Assembly (NCBI RefSeq): GCF_000247695.1
Contig: NW_004624805.1
Span: 624,298-688,297, forward strand
Length of the DNA stretch: 64,000 nt
Reading direction: 5' to 3'
DNA from: Heterocephalus glaber
Taxonomy: Eukaryota > Chordata > Mammalia > Rodentia > Bathyergidae
A program made the translations under genes and the position numbers. The stretch's first letter is position 1, and every line of letters starts with the position of its first letter. Below the pieces are notes generated by a model that made no database searches, had not been told where the DNA came from, and worked only from the letters and a program-made list of their open reading frames with translations. This document shows, one piece after another, positions 11,201 through 23,200 of the stretch.

Positions 11201-14200
11201 TCAAAATTGTACATATAAAATTCAAAGTTTTTTTTAAAAAAACGCTCATAATACTACAGCTAGCAAATAAACATGCATACAAATTGTTATGAAGAATTCT
11301 GAAATATAACACTGGTTGCCTTTTGATATTTTCTGAATTTTCTTATTGGAACACTCATTGCTTGGATAATGAAAATGAAAAATATCATATACATTTTAAA
11401 TTTTTTTAATGTTCAATGGATAGAAACAATTTTGTGGGAAAAGGAAAACATTATACAATTTGAATATTTTTGAAAGTTTCAAAATTCTTACCTAAGTAAA
11501 TAGAAATGTGGTATGGTATACTGTAAGAACAGACTTGGGAACAATACTGGGCTAAATCCTGGCTCTATTACTTACTAACCATATGACCTGATAAAACAGA
11601 GAAAAATAACAGTGTTGACCTTACAGAGTTTTTGTGTGTATTCAATAACATATGTAAAGCACTTAAAAAAATGCTTCATGGGGCCAGGGATTTAGCTCAG
11701 TGGTTTCGCCACCTGCTGCGCACGCGCAAGGACCCAAATTTGATCCCTGGTACCAAAAAAAAAAAAATGCTTCATACATATGAGGCATTCAAGTGTCTGT
11801 TTATCTTACAAATAAACAAATATATTGGAAATGAATTTTTCTGTTTTGCTAGAAAACTGAGTGCATGACTGTATAAAATTCAGTTCACCAGAGCCACTAA
11901 TCAAGTCAATGACTTTTCCTTATGAATACAAGCCCTGAAAATACATGCATAAAAATATTTTTCCCATACCAAGATCTATTTCCCAAATTCCAAATCTGAA
12001 ACTATTCCTAAAATATTTAAATATAAAAACATTACCTTGTTGATATCATCTGATGTAAATCCACTTTGATCTAAGAGATCTCGGATTGCGTCTATACATT
12101 TATTAAAAAGTGAAGAACAGAGAAGTTCAAATCTTGCTCTGTACATAACACATGCAAACACAAACACCCATACAAACAGAAGAGAAAAACATAGAAAAAA
12201 GGCTTAGTACATCAAACAAATTTCTTTTTCTTATAAAGATTATGCCAACACTTAATGTGCTATTCTCTCAGTTACAGCGATACATCACAGAGCTATTAAA
12301 CAGGATACTATTAAACAATGTGGTATCACGGAGGGAGGGCATCTTGAGTTATTCATCTCTCTATGTATGAAGAAGATATTTAATATCAAATTCAGGTGGA
12401 AAGCTGTCTTGACCATGGTCTACAAATAAGCTTTCCAAAAAACCTAATAATACACGTCCAATATAAGGCATTCCCAACAATAAAAGACCCTAATCGAATC
12501 ATTTGAAATTTTTTGCTATTTTTGTATGTTAAAGCTTTCAAAATTATTACTTTTCATTTAGTTTGAGACTATATTGCATCTAAATTTAGTCATTTAGCAC
12601 TACCTGAGAAGCTTGAATTGTGGCATATAATAAAATTTTAAGAAGTTTATGTTCATGAAAATATTGAATGATTTAAAAATCTGTTATAGATATTCATACA
12701 TATATATAGATAGATAGATATTAATACATTTTTGGCTGAAATCTTTGAAAGGAAAATTTCCTTAATGAACAATTATAGGTACAGGCATGGTAATACATGC
12801 CTGTAATACCAACTACTTGGGAGGCTGAGGCAGGAAGACTGAAAATTTGAGGCCAGCCAGAGTAACTCTAAGACCCTGCTCACAATTTTAAAAAGATCTG
12901 GGGATATAACTGAGTGGTACAGTGGCCCTAGTACTGGGCGGGGGGCGCACTACTGATCACCAGTACTGGGGGAAAAAATAAATACTTCATTTTCTTCTTA
13001 TTTACTGATACTAACAACACAGACTGAGCACTCAGACAAACAGAAAGGTATGCAGTGTAATAAAAAAATACAGTGAATGCTACTGCTGTGTACCAACCAA
13101 CACAAAGGCACACTGAACCTCAGTAACAGTGTGTGGTAAGTTTCAACTTGTTTGGTGCAATCTGTGAGCTATGATTGAGAGAAGGTGTGTTTTAAAATGT
13201 GCCATAAAACATGCATCATTAACAATGTAATAATTTGGGCCGGGGATTTAGCTCAGTGGTTCTGGTGCCTGCCTTGCAAGCGCAAGGTCCCGAGTTCGAT
13301 CCCCGGTACCAAACAAAAAACAAAAAACAATGTAATAACTTGAGGGCCGGGGATTTAGCTTAGTGGTTTCGCCACCCGCTGCGCAAGCACAAGGACACGA
13401 GTTCGATCCCCAGTACCAAAAAAAAAAAAAGAAAAGAAAAACAATGCAATAAACATGATTATTTTTTCAGTTTCACAGGAGCTGTACAATTGTGCCACTT
13501 GAGATTCCAGCTTCTTAAGAAAAGTCATCAGAGGACTTCTGGGAAGATGTCAGAGTGGTGAACACTGTCTCTGAGATTTTGTGTCCACATACTGGAACAT
13601 AACATGAAGAAGTGGACGGAAGTGGGTACCCGAGACCCAGCAAGGATCTGAAGCGAGAAATGAAGCCTATGGGGACAGTGAAGAGAGACCTCAATGCAAA
13701 AGGAGGTGGCAAGTGGCGCTTTTTTCCTGAGCTTTGATTCGCTGGATAGGAGGGGCCTTGAACCTGGAGATGCACAGTAACTACTGGTGACCCCAGAGGC
13801 CTCCACAGAGAAATGCACCAGTGGAACGTAGCAGTGAATGCAGCAGTCTGCAGTGGCTGGTCATTTCCTCAGACATCCTCCAGGAGAGGGTTATTGGCTG
13901 GTAGGCATCTTGGACAGGGGCCAACTGTGCTTGGAACTGACAGCAGCTGCCGGTAGGCTCCATCTAGCGGCTTCCCATGTTAGAGTAGGGAGGAACTGAT
14001 TTCAAATCAGGGGGAGGTCAAGGAGCTGAGTTCAAGCAGGGAGCCAAATTCAAGCCAGCAGGAGGCACACAAGGAGTGTTGCAGGCGGAACAAATCAAAT
14101 TCCAGCCTCACAGCCAGAAATCAGCCTAAACTTTAGTGGAACTAAAAGCACAGGCTTGCTGGGATTATCCCCTACCCTGCCATACAGCTAGCTTACTGAG

Positions 14201-17200
14201 ATTAATAAACACAGATCTGGGCTCTGTCTGCCCACTCTACCAGTGACAGCAGAGACATATCCTAAAGTGGACATTTTCTTCTTTTTATTTTCCTTGGTTT
14301 TGTTTTTTTCTTGACTGTTGTTTTTATATGAGTGTGAACATTGTTTCCAGTTTTTTTTATCATTGTTCTATTCTTGTTTTTATTTTTTCCTTCTCTTTTT
14401 CCTTCCTGTCTTCTTCACCAGTTTCCAAAAGTTCATGTAATATCCTTTTGTCCTCCAGCTTTGCTTTTAATTTCTTCATCTTCTATTTCTCCCCTCAACC
14501 CCTTTTACATTTTCTCCACTAAGGGTAAAAGTGATATATTGAGGGCATATTTACTGTATCCAATTTTCTGGTTCATTTGAGATTTTGTTATATAACCATA
14601 AAGATAGTTTATACAGTTAAAGGTGACAAATAGTTACCACAGTTTGTCACTTTCTAGGTTGTTTGATGCTATTATGGCTGCTTGAACTACTTTAGCCATG
14701 GTGACATAATTATTTTAATCAGTTGTTCTTCCTGGTATCCCAAGACTAAGACTGCCTAAGGGTCATAAACGATACTATAAGCCAGCGCCAAAGAATCACG
14801 GGCTAAACCAAATAGCCAGCAACTTCTCATCCCCAATAAATTGAAGAGGTGGAATCGTGCAACCGACTCAAAACCAAAAAGCCAGCTACACCTGGAAGAT
14901 ATATCTGAGAACCAGTCATTTCCTAAGAGTTTTCAATACTAGCAATAAAGCTACCTGTCATAAGCAATTTATAAGCATCAACCCAAACTAAAACAAAACA
15001 AAACAAAACAGAAAATGAGAAAATACTTAAGCAAGATGCATTCTCACACTTTCAGCTCATCAAAGGCAAACCCAGAGGGCAATGAGGTGGAATAATTAAA
15101 AAGCTACCCATCTGGTCTTTTTTTTTTTAATTCATTAATTTTATTGGCACATTGTAAGTATACATTATGATTGCATTCATCATTGAGAATGTGTACGTGG
15201 TACATCTTGGTTCTTGCTTTTTCCAATTCCCCTTCCCTCCCTTCTACCCCTCCACCCCTCCCTATTTAGAAAAGATGCTTCCTTTTCATTTTGTTGCTAG
15301 TACCATGCTGTTTTATCACAGTAGCTTTGTAGTATAACTTCAAATCGGGGATTGTGAGGCCTCCTGCCTTGCTTGTGCCCTTGGTGCCCAGAATTACTTT
15401 TGCTATTCTAGGTCTCTTCTGGTTCCAAATGAATTTTAGAAATGTTTTCTCTAGTCCTGTGAGGTATGCTATTGATATTTTGATTGAGATTGCATTAAAT
15501 CTGTCAACAGTTTTGGAAGTATGGCCATTTTTACTATATTGGTTTTGCCTATCCAAGAACAAAGGATGTCTTTCCATTTTCTGATATCCTCTTCAATCTC
15601 CTTTTCAGAGTACTGTAGTTTTCAATGTAAAGGTCTATTTTTCCCTCCTTTTCTCATTTTTTTCTTTCTCTTCTTTCCTTTCCCCCAACCCCTCTTCCTA
15701 GTTCCCCTTCCCCTTTGAACCTTTACTTCCTATTTCACAATATCAATTATACATTTTGGTCCTCATTTACACTTTCAGTTTCTCACACTAGAGAAACTAT
15801 TCGGTATTTTACATGTTTGTCCTATTTATTTCACTTGAGAGTTTGGTCTCACGGTCCATCCATTTAGCTATAAGTATCTCTAGTTTATCATTCTTTATGG
15901 TTGAGTAGTACTCCATTTTATATAAAAAACAGAAATGGATCAAAGATCTAAATATTAAAACAAAAACACCAAGAATAGGTAGGGCTCTTGGAGACATTGT
16001 GTAGGCAAAGACTTTATGAACAAAACCCTGACTGCACGGGAAATATCACAAAGAATCAACAACTGGGATCTCATCTTATTAAAAAGCTTTTGTACAGCAA
16101 AAGAAACCACCAACAGAGTAAAGACACAAGCCACAGAATGGGAAAAAACTTTTTGGCCAGCTCTTCCTCAGACAAAGGACTAATGTCTAGAATCTATAAA
16201 GAACTCAAAAAAATCAGACCTCCCCCAAATTTAAAGACTCAATCCAAACATGGGCATCTGAAATGAACAGACATTTCTCAGATGAAAAAGTAGAAATGGC
16301 CAATAAATATATTAAAAAATGTTCAACATCACTAGTCATATGAGAGATGTAAATTGAAACAACAGTGAGATTGCACCTCACTCCAGAAAGAATGGCTGCT
16401 ATCAAGAAATCAACCACTCACAAATGCTGGAGGGGCTGTGGGGAAAGAGGAACCCTGCTCCACTGTTTGTGGGAAGTGTAGAATGGTGTAACCACTATGG
16501 AAATCAGTGTGGAGATTCCTCAAAAACTAAAACAGGTTCCATCTGACCCAGCTATTCCCCTTCTTCAAATCTTCCTCAAAGAATTAAAAGCATGATACCC
16601 CACAGCAATATGTGCACACTCATGTTTACTGTGGAAGTTTGTTAATAGGTAAATCTTGGAAATAGCCCAAATGTCCACAAACCAATGAATGGATAAAGAA
16701 GATGTGTTTTTTAAAAAACTACACTGGAGTACTACTCTGCCATAAAGAAGGATAAACTGGAGACATTTCTAGCTAAATAGATACACCTTGAGACCATACT
16801 CTTAAGTGAACTAAATTGGACACACATGTAAATACTGCATTATTTCTCTGATGTGAGAAAAAAACAGTGTAAATAAGGACCAAAATGTATAACAGACATT
16901 GGGAAATGGAAGAAAACGTTCAAATGAGAAGGGAAACAAGGGAGGGGGGGGAGGGGCAAAGAAAGGAAGGGACAAGAAAAACAAAAGAATAAAAGGGAAA
17001 AAATGGAAACAAGCTTTTGTAAATCAGGGGAAGAGGGGTTGAAGGGAGTGGAGGAGAATGGGGAAAAAAGGAAGATATATCATGTATGAGTTCCCTATGA
17101 TGAATGTTATGTATTGCTAAAATGTACCAATTAAAAGAAAAAAAAATGTCATCATGCTCCTGAATCTTTCATCTATGGTCATGATGCTGAGATCAATGTT

Positions 17201-20200
17201 CAGTTCTCAAGGGAAATCACCCCATCTTCCTCGTGGAAAAACCACACCAATGTTGTCGACCTGTTTTTTTTGCCTTGATGGAACTGTGCAAGCTGAGCTT
17301 GTACTCAGGAACACAACGGTGAGCTCTGGCACAAAAATCTCTGTAATATAAAAATATGGTGTGGTTTCATCCACCGTATTGGATCTTGCACTGTGCAACT
17401 TCTGGCTTTTCCCCAAGGTGAAAATGACCATGGAAGGGAAACATTTTTGTCATTTCTGGACATCAGGGCAACCACAAAAGCGCACCTAAAGGCACTCACT
17501 AAACAAGCCTTCCAGAACTGCTTGAGAAAGCAAAAAGAAATGATGGGATAAGTGTGCTCAAAGTGAGGGGGAGTATTTTAAGGGGAATTAGCGGCACTTT
17601 GTCTTTTACTGTAATCAATTTTTCCAATTTAAACCTTCACTGTACTTTCTGATCATACAACATATTCTAGAAATAGAAAAATATAAAGATACACTGCCCA
17701 GCAAGAGATTTCAATTCACCTTTTCTATCTTTGGGACTGGAGCTTCAAGTACTTTCTTTAAAGAGATAGAACAGCTGTTCAACAGAACTTTCTGTCAGTT
17801 ACCTAAGACTACTAGAGTACAGTATTTAAACTGCCTTTTTAATGTTATGCTAATTTAAATTTGAATAGCCCCTGGTAACTAGTGGCTACTGTACTGGGCA
17901 GCTGCAGATCTAGACACCTCAGAAAGCCCCGGGAAACTGATGAAGTTCATTTAGGAGAAAGATGGAAAGAGAAGGTAGCCCAATAGAACAGAGTCCTAAA
18001 AATAATGTAATTCTGCAATGCTAGAAAGTTTGGCTGTTTCAAATTTACCTGGAAGATTGTTGGGAAGCTTTAATTGGCTAAATACAGTTGTTTTTATTCT
18101 TAGTAAATATGAAACAAAAGCCCAAGGCAATGTTCAGCTGTCCTGTCTTTGTACTTTCTGGGGAACAGCGCAGCAATACTGTATATCTTGTAAGCAGTAT
18201 CTTGAATCATGTAAAAGGTAAGGATATTAAAAACTATTTTCTGCATATGAATCTGTTATGGAAGTTTTTAAAACATAAAATATTAATCATGGTGGACAGA
18301 ACAAACAAAAACAAGTTAGATGTCAATCTTTAGTGAAGTGCAATAGTTAAAGAGGATGTATTATGAAATCAAACTGCCTGGATTTACCTGAAGGTCCATC
18401 ACTTACTACCTGTGTGACCTCAGGCAAGTAATGAAACCTCCATTTCTACTTGTTTGTGTATAAAATGAGGATGACACTAGTACTTACCTCAGGGAAGATA
18501 ATAGGATTCAATCAGAAAATAGAAAAAAAATACTTAAAATACGACCTGCCACACAGTGTGAACTACTGTATTAAGTGATATGGAAACTTGAGCATCAAAC
18601 CTATGCAACAAGAACTAGGAGCTTAGAAGTAGGACTGCAATTTAGAAAAAGAAATCAAATCCCATCTCATCTTTCTTTAAGACTGCTAACTGTAGCCTAA
18701 CTTAAGGCAAGCAATCATAACTAATTATTTGAGGGAACAATTAGTATGACAAAAATGTGGAACCCAAAAGTAAAGACAGTAAAATTCCCCTTTTACATAT
18801 TTACTAAATCTCAAACAATCCTAAGACAAGAAAATTGCACTTATATAAGGTTCTCTTGGAATATTTTAGTATTTTTTGAATTTCAGTTTTACCTGGATAC
18901 ATTGCAATCAAAATCTTGACCTTCATATAATGAATCAAGGAAACAGTTGGCACTTCCCAAGGTTGACAAAGAATGTTTTGCAACTTCAGCACTGTTCATC
19001 AATTTCATCATGGCTCGGGCATTTCGCCTGACATCATGTTTGAAGGATCTAAATGAAAAAATACAACTTCTGAAGTTTAAAATTACTGGGTTACTTAGAA
19101 ATTCACGTAACTAAAATCTGAATAATTATTATTAAGACAATAATAAATTCATGCATCAATACTATACCAGATGTTAGCATGTGGCTTTCTAGTCCTTCTA
19201 AATTTTCGTAAGAATATTCTCTGCAATTAAAAGGACAGTCCTTTCGAGAAAAATGAATAACTAATTTACTTATTACTTTCAATTGCCGAACTATATAGCC
19301 ATAATAATAGATTGTACTTTGAAGAACATACAATAGCTATCATCTCTTTGCAAGTGAGATAAACACAGACTACAGGAGACTTATGGAACTGAGGCAGACT
19401 CTCAGCTCAGTCTTTACAATCATAGCATAATCACTGTTCAAAGGTCTAAAATTATCTGTTGAGCACTAAAAAATAAATAAATAGATAAAAACCTAAAGGT
19501 GCTTCTTCATTGACACATACAAAATACATAAAATTAAAGTTCTATCTCTGATGTGAGTTAATTTTTAAAACTGTTGGCTAAGTAATGATCATTTGCTTTG
19601 TTAAAACACCTCTGTAATAAAAAGCAGTATAGGTCTTTCTTAAACAAGTGAGAAAATACCAGTTTTTCAAGATTTTTTTAATCAAAACATTTGATCAACC
19701 TTGTAAAAACAGTATTATTTCAACTACATTATTTTAGCCTAAAGGGCAAAACACTAGGTTACAACAACCTATCCCATACTTTTCTACTAAAAATTTGCAC
19801 TTCAGCACAATAGTAGCCAGCTGTGCATCTCAGTAGCTGCACCTGGAGGATACAAGAAGCAATCTTTGTGTTTATCCACTTGGTATGATGAACAGAAAGG
19901 TGTGTGCACGTTTGTAAAAGTGTCAAACCAGGGGCCGGGGATTTAGCTCAGTGGTTTCGCTGCCTGCTGTGCAAGTGCAAGGACCGTAATTCAATCCCCA
20001 GTTCCTAAAAAAAAAGTGTCAAACCAGGATTTTTACCTACATAATGCTCCATCTAACAAGTTTTGTGTACCTGAGCATTACAGGGGGTAAAATACACCCA
20101 CACCACTCTTCTGTTGTGAAAACATGTATTTTATCATAATGGAATATGGGTGTGACTCATAGTAGCTGCACCTGGGAAAAGCAAAAACCCATCTGCGCCT

Positions 20201-23200
20201 TTACTCACTGGGCAGATGAACAGCAAGGTATGTACAGAAGCTCCAAAGCATCAACACATGAGTTTTACATACTCAGTGCTAAATTTGGGATGTTTTTAAA
20301 AAAGTTTTGATATTTCTAGTAAAAGTGGCCCAATTCAGTACAATGGCACACAAAAAACTAGATTTGCAAGTTTTGGAGGAGGTCAAAAGTGAATAATCAG
20401 ATAACTCATGCATGGATAATGAAAATAATGACTTTGATGTTGGCCATGTGAGCCAAATTTTCTTGTGACAGTGAAATGGAGCAAGAATCAACTGATACAG
20501 ACACAGGGAATGCAGACCTCGATTCAGATGATAAAGAAAACGGCAATGTGAGTCCACATTTGACTAGTCAAAATGTTGCAAAATAGTCATGCAACCAAAT
20601 GGAATGATCCAATGTTAGAACTAGGTCTGAAAATATAGTAAGGATCTTGCCAGGGGTGAAAGCTATTGGACAGAATGCCAGCACTGGCAATCAACGTTAG
20701 AAACTGTAAAAGACAAAATGCTACAAGATGTTGTGAAATACAAAAGGCTGAAATACAAGTAAAATGTTCTGTATGCACCAACAGCCATAATTATGACATC
20801 TCACTAGCCGGGCTAAAAGCATTCACAGGTCTGCTGTACTTAGCAGGGATTTCCATGATAATCGCAGGAATGTAAGACTTAAAAGCAATGGGTCAAAATA
20901 TGGCATACAAATCTATGTCCTTGCAGATTCAAAGACTTATGGTTTCAATTTAGAAATTTATCCTGGAACTCAGTCACCAGGTCCTTATTAGTACAGTAAT
21001 AAACCAAATGATGTTGTGAACAGACTTGTTGCTCCCATCTCCAAAACTAATCAGAATGTGACATTTCATTTGACAATTGGTTTACCAGTTCCTAATCAAT
21101 GTTTCATTTGTTAACACAGCAAAGTTGACCAGAGTAGGAACTGTACACAATAACAAAGCAAAAATTCCAAGTGAAATGTTGTGATTTCAAAACAGAATTG
21201 TACAGTACAATTTTTGGATTTCAGAAAGATATACATTGGCCTCGTATATGGCAAAGAAAAACTGGTACTGCTGATGTCAACATTGCATGATGGAAATATT
21301 GATACGGAAACCTCAACAAAATGGAAGCCTGAGATGGAAACTTTCTACAGCAAAACCAAAGGCGGAGGAGATGTTGATGAGTTATGCAGCAACTATGATG
21401 TCACTCAAAACACAAAGAGTTGGCCAATGGATGTGTTTTACTTGATCCTAAACATGTGTGGCATAAACAGTTTGATAGTTTACAAAGAAAATAACAAGTG
21501 GAAAATATCATGGAGAAATTTTCTTAGAGGATTGGGACTGGAACACATAAGAGATCATTTACAGCAGAGGAAAAAGAAAATCTTTCTGCCCAGAGAACTA
21601 CACAAAAAAATTGTGGAGCTCACTAGTGAATTGACTGGTGAACAAGCAGGCGCAGCATCACAAAGACCTACTATGACAACAGGAAAACCAAAAAGATGTC
21701 AACTGTGCCCAACCAGAAAGGACAGGAAAACAAAGCATATGTGCTATCAGTGTAAGCGATACTTGTTTGTGGAGCATGCAGTTTTCATGTGTGAAAACTG
21801 CTATGGGTGTGACAATTGAAGCAAAAGTTATTTCTGTGGTAGACTTTTGTTTGTATTTACATTGTAGTTCACATAGGTTTGTTTCTGACGGTATCTTTTA
21901 GGTTTTCTAAGCAAGAACACAGCTCTTATGAAAATGTTGATGTTTATTCTAAACGCACAGTACATAAGTACATAAGAAGTTAATACTTTATTTTATTGGT
22001 ATTTTATGTCTGTTAATATCACTTTGTATAATATAATAAGAACCTGCTGACAAAACAGCAAGACCAGCAAGGTATCAACCATGTCCTACGAAAAGACCAG
22101 GAAAGCCAAACACATGTGGTGTCAGTGTAAGTGATACAGGTATTTGGAATGTGTTAATGTCATGTGAAGACTGCTGTAGGTGTGATAACTGAAATCAACA
22201 CTTTTTTTCTAGAGTGCTATTGGTATTTTCATTGTAGTTCATATAGGAATTTGTTATCTTTTAGACTTTGTACACCAAGAAACAGTTGGATGTTGAAAAG
22301 TGATGCTTTTTTATAAACACTCAATAAATTTTAAAAATTCGATACTTTTTTGATATTTTTCCTGTTAAGTACCCATTGTTTAATATAAACTCATAAATTT
22401 ATCAATAGAAATATTCTAAATAATAAACCCAAGTTTCTCTGCCTTTATGACAAAATTTACATTATGCCCTTCGCAAGGTCTACAATATAATCTTTATGTA
22501 TTGGATTCTTGATTATGTCCAAGTAGAATTAAGATTTTAAATGGAGTAAATATAACCAGTAATAAGACTAAAGTATTTCTTATTGTAGATTAATAATTAT
22601 AATAAATATTCCATAAGACATGAACTCACTGGGCCTGGTGGCGCGCAGCTACAATCCCAGCACTTGGGAGGCTGAGGCAGGAGGATTGCTTCAGGTTCAA
22701 GGCCAGCCTGGGCTACCCAGTAAGTTCAAGGCCAGTCTGAACTATACAGCGAGACCTTGTCTCAGGAAAACCAAAAGCAAAACAAAACAAAACAGACATT
22801 AACTCACTGGAACAAGATGATAGCATAACTCCATCAGGTCCAAAATTTTAAAAACTGTTCAGAAGACAGTGAGGTCCCAATGCCTATACCTCCTCTTTAC
22901 GTAGACAGACAAGAAACCCACCACCAGGCATAGTGGTTCATGCTCATATCCCAGCACTCTGGGAGGCAGAGGCCAGAGGATTACAAGTTCAAGCCTAGTC
23001 AGGGAAACTTACTAAGACCTTGTCTCAAAGATTTAAAAAGGGGCCAAGAATATTGTGCAAAGGCCCTGCGTTCAATTCTCTGTACCATGAAAAAAAAACA
23101 ACACAGAAAGAGCAACCCGTGATGATTAAAAAAAAAAAAGCACTGAGCTCCTAGTTCACATAGTTCAGTGGCTGACGAACCCACTGCACTAAGGGAAAAT

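Larger units (their letters stand above)
9393..12035. other. Left part of HSPA14 intron 10, repeats only
   Basis: Contains a B1-dID SINE (9553-9722), a MIR-like stretch (10090-10300), a second MIR-like stretch (11510-11640) and a young ID (11680-11766). The remainder, especially 10.4-11.5 kb, is AT-rich with no exon or named repeat recognised. Confidence 0.6.
13531..17143 (+). mobile_element. Internally deleted L1 with nested inverted L1 pieces
   Basis: The plus-strand part begins with a 5'-UTR-like start ('aggacttctgggaagatg') and runs to about 15115 through UTR sequence and the approach to ORF1. It resumes at about 15916 with the C-terminal end of ORF2 and the purine-rich 3' UTR, ending 'attaaaagaaaaaaaaa'. 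Between them lies minus-strand L1 material. The outer borders show related repeats 'aaagtcatca' (13521-13530) and 'aaatgtcatca' (17144-17154), consistent with one original insertion. Middle ORF1/ORF2 sequence of several kb is missing. Confidence 0.8.
19780..22365 (+). mobile_element. piggyBac-type DNA transposon relic with duplicated ends
   Basis: The internal transposase remains span about 20440-21819. A 5'-flank motif 'gtagctgcacctgg' with related following text occurs twice (from 19841 and from 20163). A transposase C-terminus plus 3' flank likewise occurs twice (21640-21960 and 22030-22340). This could be one element inserted into an internally deleted relative. An ID SINE interrupts the outer 5' part. 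Boundaries are approximate; I did not find convincing TTAA duplications. Confidence 0.75.
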
